From JBCDGZ01 sp038750655 (GTDB taxonomy: Bacteria > Bacteroidota > Bacteroidia > Chitinophagales > Saprospiraceae), in assembly GCA_038750655.1 (NCBI GenBank), contig JBCDGZ010000034.1, forward strand, positions 1 through 53,986: DNA of 53,986 nt, written 5' to 3'. Numbering within the stretch: position 1 is the stretch's first letter; the number at the start of each line of letters is the position of its first letter. Position numbers and translations under genes: made by a program. The notes beneath the pieces are model-generated. The model was given only the letters and a program-made list of their open reading frames with translations. It made no database searches and had not been told where the DNA came from. This document shows, piece by piece, positions 24,409-32,821 of the stretch.

Positions 24409-26682
24409 TTATCGAGCCATAGAAGGAGGCCGAGAATTGGGAGCAGTCCCCCAATCGGTGTTTGGGCTAGGCCCCATTTCTAATGTTAAGGTTCCCCCCT
24501 TGACAACTGCATCATGCGTGATGTAAGTTTTGTCGTAGGGCTGGCCATTCAGTTGAGCGGATTGTATGTATTTATTAGTAGCGGAAGCCCCTTTGGCTAT
24601 GAGCCGAAAAGTCTTTCCGTTGGTATTCAAAGTTGCCTCCTCGAACATCGGACTCCCCAGGACATAAATACCCTCGGCAGGATTAACGGGATAAAACCCA
24701 AGGGCACTAAAAACATACCAAGCCGACATCTGTCCACAATCTTCATTACCACACAGCCCGGTGGGCGTTGCATTGTACTGAGAAGTCAAAATTTCCCGAA
24801 CCCGTTCCTGGGTCCGCCAAGGCCGCCCTGCATAGCTGTACAAATAGGCGATGTGGTGGCTCGGCTCATTCCCGTGTGCGTACTGACCAATCAATCCCGA
24901 AATATCAACAGAGGCATTCTCCCCTTTGATTTCCGAATCAACCGTAAACAGGGAATCCAATTTGGTAACAAAAAAACGATCTCCACCGTGCAGGCCGATC
25001 AGGCCTCCAGGGTCGTGAGGAACAAACCAGGAGTGCTGCCAGGCATTGCCCTCGGTGTATTCTGCAACGTCGAAGTTGTGATCCGAAAACTGGGGATCGA
25101 AGGGCGTCTTCCATTTTTTATCGGCATATTTGGCTCGCATAAAGCCCGTTGCAGAATCAAAAAGCTGCCGGTAACTGGCGGCTCTTTTCATAAATTGCTC
25201 ATGGTCCTCCTCCTCTCCAATTGCTTTGGCCATCTGTGCGATACACCAATCATCGTAAGCATATTCCAGCGTTTTGGTAACCGATTGGCCATTTTTTTCA
25301 TAGGGGATATAACCGAATTCGCGGTAGAAGTTGGTTCCTCGAATGTCCTGCATGGCACTCGTCTTCATCGCCTCGTAGGCTTTCAGGACATCGTAGTCGC
25401 GAAACCCTTTTTGGTAGGCATCGACAATCACCGGAACGGCGTGGTAGCCCGTCATGGTATTGGTTTCATTGCCCAATAGCGACCACACCGGCAGTAATCC
25501 ATGCTGATCATAATGGCTCAGCATGGACTCGATAAAGTCGTTGACCTTATCGGGTTGGGTAAGGGTGTGTAAGGGATTAGTTGCTCTGAAGGTATCCCAG
25601 AGCGAAAAAATGTCGTAGCGAGTAAAGTCTTGGGCATGATGGACCTTTCCATCAGCGCCTTTGTATTGCCCCAGCGCGTCTGACATCAGGACTGGCGCCA
25701 GGCAAGTTCGGTAGAGGGAGGTGTAGAATATTTTCCGTGCCTCTTCATCATCAGTTTGAATTTTAATTTTCGAAAGTTCCTTTTCCCACCGCTCCGCGGC
25801 TTGTTGCTGGACTTGGGCAAAGTCCCAGTCCGGGATTTCTTTGAGGGCGGCGAGGGCGCCGGCCGGATCGGAAGAGGAGAGGCCGACCTTGACTTGTAGT
25901 GTTTGGACAGCACCGAAGTTGAGCTGCGCTCGGAGCAGAAGGCCCTGGGCTTCGGTCACTTCGTTAAGTAAGGCGGTGCTGTCGGCTAGTTGAAAGCTGG
26001 TGAGGGGTTCAGAAAATTGAGCAGCGAAAAAGACCCGCTGGTCCTTAGCCCAGCCTTTGGAGAAGCGATGTCCGGTGATCAGGCCTTCGGCGGCATCGAT
26101 TTTCAATTGCGTGTTGGTGGCTTTGTCCCAGTTGATGGCGAAGCCTAGATCGATAAGGACTTTAGCTTCTTTGCCCTGTGGGAAGGTATATTGGTGAAGG
26201 CCAGCACGCGAGGAGGTCGTCAGTTGTACTTTAATCCCATTGTCCAGCTGGACTTCATAGTATCCGGGATGCGCCTTTTCTCGATCGTGAGAAAAAGCAG
26301 CGGCGTAACTGCTCTCTCGGGGGGCTATTTTTCTAGAGAAATCAATAGTGGATTGATTAGGCATTATGGAAATATCGCAGAGGTCACCAATGCCTGTTCC
26401 GCTCAGATGGGTATGACTAAAGCCGACGATCAAGCTGTCTGCCCAATTATAGCCCGAACACCAATCCCAACCCTGGGTACCATTATCCGGGCTAAGCTGT
26501 ACCATACCAAAGGGAACCGTAGCTCCTGGATACACATGCCCATGATCAGCAGTCCCAATAAAGGGGTCGACGTAATCGATCAGCCGGGCTTCTTCTGTCG
26601 CCGCTGCGGGGACCTGCTTGTCTTCCTGACAGGCGATTCCCAATAGCAGCACAGCAATTGTCAGTATCGCATATTTTTCCAT
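24409..26682 (-). CDS. GH92 alpha-mannosidase lipoprotein
   Basis: A protein of 757 residues; the start ATG at 26682 directly begins the lipoprotein signal MEKYAILTIAVLLLGIAC, though ATG at 26694 is possible. The N-terminal beta-sandwich (YVDPFIGTADHGHVYPGATV, GFSHTHLSGTG) is followed by the (alpha/alpha)6 catalytic domain (SLWDTFRATNPLHTL). Conserved catalytic segments are YTEGNAWQHSW with E544 and GNEDCGQMSAW with E647-D648. GH92 enzymes are calcium-dependent inverting exo-alpha-mannosidases of high-mannose N-glycans and similar mannans. This is the first enzyme gene after susD. A strong hairpin in the 110-base gap between them may set its expression level. A second GH92 lies at 47334-49583. 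Confidence 0.96.
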   Translation of the reverse strand: MEKYAILTIAVLLLGIACQEDKQVPAAATEEARLIDYVDPFIGTADHGHVYPGATVPFGMVQLSPDNGTQGWDWCSGYNWADSLIVGFSHTHLSGTGIGDLCDISIMPNQSTIDFSRKIAPRESSYAAAFSHDREKAHPGYYEVQLDNGIKVQLTTSSRAGLHQYTFPQGKEAKVLIDLGFAINWDKATNTQLKIDAAEGLITGHRFSKGWAKDQRVFFAAQFSEPLTSFQLADSTALLNEVTEAQGLLLRAQLNFGAVQTLQVKVGLSSSDPAGALAALKEIPDWDFAQVQQQAAERWEKELSKIKIQTDDEEARKIFYTSLYRTCLAPVLMSDALGQYKGADGKVHHAQDFTRYDIFSLWDTFRATNPLHTLTQPDKVNDFIESMLSHYDQHGLLPVWSLLGNETNTMTGYHAVPVIVDAYQKGFRDYDVLKAYEAMKTSAMQDIRGTNFYREFGYIPYEKNGQSVTKTLEYAYDDWCIAQMAKAIGEEEDHEQFMKRAASYRQLFDSATGFMRAKYADKKWKTPFDPQFSDHNFDVAEYTEGNAWQHSWFVPHDPGGLIGLHGGDRFFVTKLDSLFTVDSEIKGENASVDISGLIGQYAHGNEPSHHIAYLYSYAGRPWRTQERVREILTSQYNATPTGLCGNEDCGQMSAWYVFSALGFYPVNPAEGIYVLGSPMFEEATLNTNGKTFRLIAKGASATNKYIQSAQLNGQPYDKTYITHDAVVKGGTLTLEMGPSPNTDWGTAPNSRPPSMAR

Positions 26683-26711
26683 TTGGTACAGCATCAAGTT
26701 GATCAAAGATT

Positions 26712-26740
26712 ACACAGATGAGCAAATTGCTCATCTGTGT
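26712..26740 (-). promoter_or_regulatory. Strong intercistronic hairpin between susD and GH92
   Basis: ACACAGATGAGCA (26712-26724) and TGCTCATCTGTGT (26728-26740) form a perfect 13-base-pair stem with a three-base loop. On the transcribed strand it follows the SusD stop by about 50 bases and precedes the GH92 start by about 30. The downstream sequence is AATCTTTGATC, not a T-run. This is the usual place for a hairpin that protects the SusCD mRNA or allows partial termination before the enzyme genes. Confidence 0.75.
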
Positions 26741-26792
26741 TTACTTAAAATTACTTTAATAATGATAAGTTAAGTTGAAATACTTTTGTTCG

Positions 26793-28307
26793 CTATTGAT
26801 CCCACCATACTGGAACGGTCAGCATGCTGGCAAAATTTTCGGGCAGCCCCTGACGCATCCGCGCTTCTTCAAAATTATCTCCATTAACCCCAATCTCACT
26901 CTGCGGATAGGCCATACGAACCGGGATCGTCCCGTTGGTTACGTTACCGTCGTAATTGACCGGCGTTAAATTTGGAAAGCCGGTTCTTCTCCAATTGGCG
27001 AACGATTCGTACTCATTGAGGAAGGTTGCTGTCCAATATTGCCAGCCAATAGCTTCTTGTGTGCCATCGAATGGATTATTGCTTAGATAAGTATCGATGT
27101 CAGCATCGTCAACGGTCATAGAAGGATCGTAGATTTCGTAGAGCTTCATAGCAGCACGAACACCTGTATCGTAGTGATCAGCTGCTACGCCGCTGTGCCA
27201 GCCGCGTAGGGCAGCTTCGGCTAGTAGGAATTCAGTCTCTGCGTAGGTCATGAATACCATCGGAGATTCGACCTTTACTATATCCGGATTAATACGGCTA
27301 AAGTGGTTGATGGTCGTATCGGGCAGGTTAGCCTTGATGGTCGTTTCGTCGAGACCAGGAGGCAGACCTTTGTGGGTGCCATCGCCGATTTCGGGTACTA
27401 CGCCCAAGATGTTCAGGCGAGGATCGCCGGTTGAAAGCATCCAGTCCACTAAGGTAGCACTGAGGCGTGGGCAGTCATCTCCGAAGCCATTGCTCTTATC
27501 GAGTACTTCGCCGATTCCGTTTCTGTTGACGCCCTCGGGGCCGTTGGTATGCTCCATAAAGGCATTGTCGGCTGAGGAGTTCATAACTCCTCCGCTGATG
27601 GCTTTACCTACCCATTCCTGGGCCTTAGCGGGATTGACCTCAGAGAGGCGCATCGCCAAACGCAGCATCAAAGAGTTACCAAAGCGCTTCCATTTATCAA
27701 TATCACCAGCATAGATGAGATCAGCCTCGCCGAAGCCGCCCTCGGCACCCATTCCAGCAACTGCTTCCTCCAATTCCTTGAGCATATCGTCATAGATGCT
27801 TTCCTGTGTATCGTATTTGGGCTTATCAACACCCGTGATAAAGCCTTGTCCAGCCTCAGAGTAAGGGATGTCACCGTAGAGATCAGTAAGGCGATGATAG
27901 ATGATCACCCGCCAGATGCGCGCCATAGACAACATCGCAGGATCACCTACTGCATCGCTGGTGCGCAGTGTATTGAGCAAGTCTTCCATGTCCTTGACCT
28001 GCTCAGGATAAGCCCGGTCAAAAAGCGAAGAGGCGTAGCCCGCATTGAAGGTGTATTTATCTCCGGTCCAGTAGCCGCAAAGCGCAGACATGTGCTGGAG
28101 CATCATAGAGGAATAGATCAGGCCGGCCCGCCAATTCTCGTAGCGGCCACCCGATGTTCTCAGTTGCACCCAAGTGAACTGAAAGTTCGGATTAATTGAA
28201 GTTGCTGTCACCGGATTGACATTCAGGTTTTCGAAACCATCGTCACAGGAGGTGCTGACCATCATCACAACAGCAATCAATAAGATATATTTAGTGAAAG
28301 ATTTCAT
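26793..28307 (-). CDS. SusD/RagB-family nutrient-binding lipoprotein (SusD_2 type)
   Basis: A protein of 504 residues with a lipoprotein signal (C21 in MVSTSC) followed by the characteristic DDGFENLNVNPVTATS. The fold is alpha-helical with TPR-like pairs; typical marks are YHRLTDLYGDIPYSEA, ESIYDDMLKELEEA, RFGNSLMLRLAMRLSEVNP and PMVFMTYAETEFLLAEAA. The family binds oligosaccharides or peptides at the cell surface and closes over its partner SusC like a lid. It lies 33 bases downstream of SusC. The SusD_2 subgroup is less well characterised with regard to ligands than classical SusD. Function as the outer-membrane binding half of an importer is firm; ligand is inferred from the enzymes nearby. 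Confidence 0.95.
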   Translation of the reverse strand: MKSFTKYILLIAVVMMVSTSCDDGFENLNVNPVTATSINPNFQFTWVQLRTSGGRYENWRAGLIYSSMMLQHMSALCGYWTGDKYTFNAGYASSLFDRAYPEQVKDMEDLLNTLRTSDAVGDPAMLSMARIWRVIIYHRLTDLYGDIPYSEAGQGFITGVDKPKYDTQESIYDDMLKELEEAVAGMGAEGGFGEADLIYAGDIDKWKRFGNSLMLRLAMRLSEVNPAKAQEWVGKAISGGVMNSSADNAFMEHTNGPEGVNRNGIGEVLDKSNGFGDDCPRLSATLVDWMLSTGDPRLNILGVVPEIGDGTHKGLPPGLDETTIKANLPDTTINHFSRINPDIVKVESPMVFMTYAETEFLLAEAALRGWHSGVAADHYDTGVRAAMKLYEIYDPSMTVDDADIDTYLSNNPFDGTQEAIGWQYWTATFLNEYESFANWRRTGFPNLTPVNYDGNVTNGTIPVRMAYPQSEIGVNGDNFEEARMRQGLPENFASMLTVPVWWDQ

Positions 28308-28340
28308 TATTATTAATTTTAATAATTCCTGACAAATGAA

Positions 28341-31300
28341 TTAAAATTTAACTCCAATGTTGAACTGGAAAGAACGGGTAGCCGGTACACCGAACATCTC
28401 CAAACCCTGTCCATTCGCATTCGTGTAAGTAGACTCTGGATCAACATTATCGATCTTGCTGGCCAACAGTGCCAAGTTTCTTCCGGCAAAGCCAACATTA
28501 ACAGATTGGAAAGGCGTCTTTTCAACCAAGTTGCGAGGCAAACGGTAAGAGAAAACGACTTCCCGCAGCTTGGCGAAGTCGGCTTCTTGTACAAACTCTT
28601 CGGTAATACTGAAAGCAATACTTTGGTAATAGTCTTCCACATTTTCAGCAGCAATATTACCGATACCTGTTTCGCGACCTACGAGGGTATTCTGGTGCAA
28701 ACCACGGAAGTAACCGTAGGCATTGGTCGCTGCGTAAAGGTGGCCCCCCATTCTGGCATCGATCAGGAAACTCAAAGAAAAGTCCTTGTAAGTGAAGGTA
28801 TTACCGATACCCATTGAAGTAGGATGTACGCCCGTACCGAGTGCTACAAAGTCTCCTTGCATAGGCAGGCCACCATCGTCGAGCATGATATTTCCACTGT
28901 CATCTCTAGCGTACTGGAAGCCCATGATCTGGCTAGCAGGCATGCCTTCGATATGATCGATAAAGGCATTACGCGTACGGCTTTCGCCAAGGCGCAGATT
29001 CTCCATATCGTCCTGTGTTTCGGTCAGGAGGCGCACCACTTCGTTGTCGTTGTAAGCAAAGTTGAAGGTGAAGTCCCAGCGGAAATTTTCGGTACGTACT
29101 GGATTGAGGGACAACAGCATTTCAATACCTCTATTCTCCACCTCCCCGATATTGACGACCTTAGAAACATAACCGGAGGTTGGTGTAACACTGGCGCTCA
29201 AGATGTCATCAATGGTCTTACGATTGTACAAGGCAAGATCAACACCAATGCGATTGTTCAAAAACCTTGCATCAATACCGATTTCAATTTCTCTTGAAGT
29301 CAGTGGCATCAAATTGGCATTTGGAATGGACGTATTGTTGACTCCACCGAGTGGGTTGCCGAGGTGTCCTTGTGCAAAGATTCCGTAGTTAAGATCCAGC
29401 AAATAAGGCTCTTCAGCAGCACCAACGCCCCCTACCTCAGCATAAGAGGCTCTAACCTTAGCGAAAGTAATAAACTCTGGCATTTCTACCATGTCAGAAA
29501 GTACCGCACTCACCCCACCAGAATAGTAGAGGATATTGTTGTCAGAGTCCCCAGACGGAGAAGTCAAGGTAGAGAACCAGTCATTTCTGATCGTACCCGT
29601 CAGGTAAACCGAATTATTCAGCGCAATTTCTGCCGAGCCAAACAGCGAGTTGACATGGAATTCTCTGTATTCGTAAATGGTACTTCTGTTCGCCAGGTTA
29701 TTCAAAGTATGCAGGAACGGAACGCTAAAGTTATCTCCTTGGCCACCTAAGGTTTCTCTTCTGTTCTCCAGTTCATTACCACCAACGACCAAGTTGATGC
29801 CAATGAAATCACTGAGGTCTTTTTGGTAACCCAGAATCAATTCGCGGTTGATTTCCTGAAATTCTACGACCTGCTCGTCCAGCTGGCCGAAGTTACTGAA
29901 GGCAGTACCGTAAGGAGTGAGGTTTCTTCTTCTGGCATTAAAGCGGTCAAGTCCAATCCGACCACGAGCGTAGAGGCCATCTACGATGTCATAGCGCAGC
30001 TGGACATTACCGATCAATCTGTTCTTTCTGGAATTGGCCTCAAACTGATGGGTTGCCCACCAGGGGTTGGTGACAAATACATTATCGTTGAATTGCAACT
30101 CTGTACCATCTTCATTAGCCCCTAGCTTACCGGTTGGCCCTTTCAGGTCATCGATATTAATACTTGGAGGTAAAGACCCAGCAGTGTAGTTACCATTACC
30201 TGGCGAATCCGACAATCTAGGACGGTTTTGTACTTTTTCATTAACATACGTACCGCTCACCCGAGCACTCAATTTATCATTGAATTTGGCATTGGTACTC
30301 AACGTAAAGGTATTTCTATCCAATCCAGAGTTGGGAACGACATCTTCGTTGTTCAAAGCCGCAGCCGAGAAGCGGAAGTTGTAGTTCTCATTTCCTCCGG
30401 TCAAAGCCAGGGTATTAGAGAAGGTAACGCCAGTTCTGTAGAAGCGGTCAAGGTTGTTGCCAACTGAAGAATACGGACGACTTTGGCCATCAAACTGGAT
30501 GACATTGCTGCCGTCGAGTTGGTCACCCCAGGCAAAGAGCCCTTGAGCAAAGGCTTCATCTCGGTTAGTAGGCTTGGCTCCGTTACGGCCGTGACCGTAC
30601 TGATCCTGAAATTCAAGCAAGTTGTTGATGGATTCCATGCGGACTTGCGTGTTGTACTCTACGCCAATACCATCTCTTCTCGCTCCACTTTTGGTCGTGA
30701 TCAAGATCACCCCGTTAGCTGCGCGGAAACCATAGAGGGCAGAGGCGGTATTACCTTTGAGGACCGTAACGGTTTCGATGTCATCAGGATTGAGGCTGGA
30801 AATACCATCGCCCCAGTCCTGTCCGCCCCACATCCCTGCGGAGCCCAGGTTGGTGTTGTCTATCGGCACTCCATCGACAACGTACAGCGGTTGATTGTTA
30901 CCAGACAGGGAACCATTACCCCGGATGACCACCCGGGTAGAACCACCTGCACCGGTTGCGGTACCCGAGACATTCACCCCGGCGACCTTTCCAGCCAGTG
31001 AGTTGACGACATTGATTTCACGAGCTTTCGCGAAATTCTCAGCGCCGATTTCTGTTACAGAATAAGGTAGGGCCTTTTTCTCTCTCTCAATGCCTAATGC
31101 AGTTACCACTACATCATCGAGGGTAACCCCTTGCTCAAGGACGACATCAATCGTTGCTTGGTCCCCTACGTCGATGGTTTGCGTAGCATAACCAGTGTAG
31201 GAAATCTCAAGAGTAGCGTCGCTACCGGCGACCTGAATCGTGTAATTACCATCCAGATCCGTAATAGCACCATTGGTAGTACCCTTTTCGGATACAGTTA

Positions 31301-31415
31301 CCCCTATCAAGGGGATGCCATCCGAACCGGAAACATTACCCGATACTGCCTTTTGAGCAAGTGCAGCTGTTGTACCCATGAAGAGGAACAACATACAAAG
31401 TAAAAGATTTTTCAT
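28341..31415 (-). CDS. SusC/RagA-family TonB-dependent outer-membrane transporter
   Basis: A protein of 1024 residues. The start is ATG at 31415, which begins the signal peptide MKNLLLCMLFLFMG (cut near ALAQ); the ATG at 31454 would add 13 unusual residues. A carboxypeptidase-D-like domain (about 24-105, VTVSEKGTTNGAITDLDGNY) leads to a TonB box region (LDDVVVTALG), a plug (about 115-230, with the SusC-type segment RIxGxxS-like VVIRGNGSLSGNNQPLYVVD) and a 22-strand barrel ending FQFNIGVKF. It imports bulky oligosaccharides or glycopeptides across the outer membrane using TonB energy. It is the first gene of the minus-strand run, under a promoter flanked by dyads and opposite the LacI gene. 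Confidence 0.96.
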   Translation of the reverse strand: MKNLLLCMLFLFMGTTAALAQKAVSGNVSGSDGIPLIGVTVSEKGTTNGAITDLDGNYTIQVAGSDATLEISYTGYATQTIDVGDQATIDVVLEQGVTLDDVVVTALGIEREKKALPYSVTEIGAENFAKAREINVVNSLAGKVAGVNVSGTATGAGGSTRVVIRGNGSLSGNNQPLYVVDGVPIDNTNLGSAGMWGGQDWGDGISSLNPDDIETVTVLKGNTASALYGFRAANGVILITTKSGARRDGIGVEYNTQVRMESINNLLEFQDQYGHGRNGAKPTNRDEAFAQGLFAWGDQLDGSNVIQFDGQSRPYSSVGNNLDRFYRTGVTFSNTLALTGGNENYNFRFSAAALNNEDVVPNSGLDRNTFTLSTNAKFNDKLSARVSGTYVNEKVQNRPRLSDSPGNGNYTAGSLPPSINIDDLKGPTGKLGANEDGTELQFNDNVFVTNPWWATHQFEANSRKNRLIGNVQLRYDIVDGLYARGRIGLDRFNARRRNLTPYGTAFSNFGQLDEQVVEFQEINRELILGYQKDLSDFIGINLVVGGNELENRRETLGGQGDNFSVPFLHTLNNLANRSTIYEYREFHVNSLFGSAEIALNNSVYLTGTIRNDWFSTLTSPSGDSDNNILYYSGGVSAVLSDMVEMPEFITFAKVRASYAEVGGVGAAEEPYLLDLNYGIFAQGHLGNPLGGVNNTSIPNANLMPLTSREIEIGIDARFLNNRIGVDLALYNRKTIDDILSASVTPTSGYVSKVVNIGEVENRGIEMLLSLNPVRTENFRWDFTFNFAYNDNEVVRLLTETQDDMENLRLGESRTRNAFIDHIEGMPASQIMGFQYARDDSGNIMLDDGGLPMQGDFVALGTGVHPTSMGIGNTFTYKDFSLSFLIDARMGGHLYAATNAYGYFRGLHQNTLVGRETGIGNIAAENVEDYYQSIAFSITEEFVQEADFAKLREVVFSYRLPRNLVEKTPFQSVNVGFAGRNLALLASKIDNVDPESTYTNANGQGLEMFGVPATRSFQFNIGVKF

Positions 31416-31482
31416 AATGCTTAATTTGGGTTGATTAAAACTAGTGAGACACATTCAATTCATAAGAAAACGAAGCAGATAT

Positions 31483-31517
31483 ACTGTGGATATACCAGCT
31501 TAATTTTCTGGTACAGT
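31483..31517. promoter_or_regulatory. Second dyad, downstream of the SusC promoter
   Basis: ACTGT (31483-31487) and ACAGT (31513-31517) are inverted outer arms, and TACCAG (31493-31498) with CTGGTA (31508-31513) is a nested perfect six-base inverted repeat. The site lies just after the predicted SusC transcription start. It may be a secondary operator that shares the ACTGTG half with the upstream dyad, or a hairpin of the SusC leader. Confidence 0.4.
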
Positions 31518-31530
31518 CCATGGGTTGAAA

Positions 31531-31538
31531 CAAATGTA
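31531..31538 (-). promoter_or_regulatory. Candidate SusC promoter -7 element
   Basis: On the minus strand the sequence TACATTTG matches the Bacteroidota -7 consensus TAnnTTTG exactly. Transcription would begin near 31524, giving a leader of about 110 bases to the ATG at 31415. No clear TTTG -33 element is found about 20 bases upstream; a dyad occupies that position instead, which is compatible with an activator-dependent or repressible promoter. Confidence 0.5.
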
Positions 31539-31553
31539 TAAAAATATACTAAT

Positions 31554-31571
31554 ACTGTGTGCGAGCACAGT
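31554..31571. promoter_or_regulatory. Candidate LacI-type operator upstream of the SusC promoter
   Basis: ACTGTGTGCGAGCACAGT is an 18-base dyad with perfect six-base arms (ACTGTG/CACAGT) and a CpG exactly at its centre, the hallmark of LacI-family operators. It lies about 16-33 bases upstream of the SusC -7 box, at the -33 region. The binding protein is probably the regulator encoded at 31730, but this is inferred from position. Confidence 0.6.
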
Positions 31572-31729
31572 CCAATTTTTTTTAACTTTTAATGATGTTT
31601 TATAAATTTTTATTTGGGTTTGGCTTTTCTCAAAGGATTTAGTTTCTTTGTCAAGGTATTTAATCTTATACTTAGCCAGTACTATCCGATCACCTAACAC
31701 TGCACTTGATTAATTGAACTATCCAAAAG

Positions 31730-32821
31730 ATGAGCAAGCGCATCAGAATTAAAGATATTGCCCTCAAAGCTGGGGTCTCGAAAGGGACGGTAGACCGCGT
31801 ATTACACAATCGGGGTAATGTATCTCCGGATGCCCGGAAGAAAGTCGTTGAGGCAATGGAGGAACTTAGCTATGAACCCAATGTCATTGCCAGCGCCTTG
31901 GCCTCTAATCGTACCTGGAAGATCGCAGTATTGATCCCGGACAACGAAAACGACCCTTTCTGGGAACAGCCCCTGAGCGGTATTAAGCGGGCGCGGCAGG
32001 CCCTGCGCGATTATGGAGTGGTGATTGACGTTTACCTCTTTCGCGATGCCGATCCACCGCATTTCAAAGCCCTGGGGGATCAAATTTTGGAAGGGCAATA
32101 CGATGGCTTGCTGATCTCGCCGAGTTTTGTCAAAGAAGGGCATGAGTTTTTGAACAAATGCATGGAGCAGGAGTTGTGCTATATTCAGATCAACACCTAC
32201 CTGGAGCGAAGCGACCCCAGCTTTCTGGCCTATATCGGCCAGGATTCCTACTCTAGCGGTGTACTGGCGGCCAAACTGCTCAACTTTGGTATGGAAAAAG
32301 GCGCTACAGCCATGATTTTACACATGGAAAAAGAGGTCTATAATGCCATGCACCTCATCGATAAAGAAAAGGGCTTTCGGAATTTTTTCTATACCCATCC
32401 TCAAAAGAACATTCAAATCCTCAATGTAACCTACGGTGATGTCTTTGACAAGGAGGGTTTACACGAATTGATGCGCGATAACTTCGAAAATCATCCGAAA
32501 ATCAGCGGCATCTTTGTGACCACCTCCAAGTTATTCCACCTTGTTCCTATATTGAAAAACCTACAGAAAGAACACATCAAATTGGTGGGCTTCGACTTGA
32601 TCCCCAGCAATCTCAACTGCCTTTACGAGGACAGCATCCACTTTTTGATCAACCAAAATCCTTACAAGCAAGGCTTTTTGGGGATCATGAACTTGTTCAA
32701 CCACATGGTTTTGAAGAAATCGATAAAAAAATTACAAATGCTCCCACTGGATGTGGTGATGCGTGAGAACGTACAATATTATTTGGAGGATAAACATGAG
32801 AAGTTGCACATCATTATTTGA
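31730..32821 (+). CDS. LacI-family transcriptional regulator
   Basis: A protein of 363 residues. The N-terminal helix-turn-helix and hinge are clear: IRIKDIALKAGVSKGTVDRV at about 5-24, then LSYEPNVIASALAS. Residues about 65-340 are a periplasmic-binding-protein-like sensor domain (KIAVLIPDNENDPFWEQPL, QYDGLLISPSF, AYIGQDSYSSGVLAAKLL, KLVGFDLIP). It would bind a small sugar or sugar phosphate and control the divergent SusC run and its own operon. The region upstream contains a CpG-centred dyad. Its end overlaps the FAD gene by 26 bases. Ligand unknown. Confidence 0.95.
   Translation: MSKRIRIKDIALKAGVSKGTVDRVLHNRGNVSPDARKKVVEAMEELSYEPNVIASALASNRTWKIAVLIPDNENDPFWEQPLSGIKRARQALRDYGVVIDVYLFRDADPPHFKALGDQILEGQYDGLLISPSFVKEGHEFLNKCMEQELCYIQINTYLERSDPSFLAYIGQDSYSSGVLAAKLLNFGMEKGATAMILHMEKEVYNAMHLIDKEKGFRNFFYTHPQKNIQILNVTYGDVFDKEGLHELMRDNFENHPKISGIFVTTSKLFHLVPILKNLQKEHIKLVGFDLIPSNLNCLYEDSIHFLINQNPYKQGFLGIMNLFNHMVLKKSIKKLQMLPLDVVMRENVQYYLEDKHEKLHIII

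Larger units (their letters stand above)
31416..31729. other. Divergent regulatory region between SusC and the LacI-type regulator
   Basis: These 314 AT-rich bases hold no gene. TACTGTG and ACAGTCCA each occur twice: TACTGTG at 31482 and 31553, ACAGTCCA at 31513 and 31567, each pair enclosing a dyad. A Bacteroidota-type -7 box for SusC lies between the dyads. For the plus-strand regulator I see only a weak candidate (TTTG near 31646 and TATACTTA near 31669). Confidence 0.7.

Noticed and set aside
31500..31700. Minus-strand frame of 66 codons in the SusC/LacI divergent region
   Set aside because: Lysine-rich, AT-driven composition, no ribosome site, and it covers the promoter and operator candidates.
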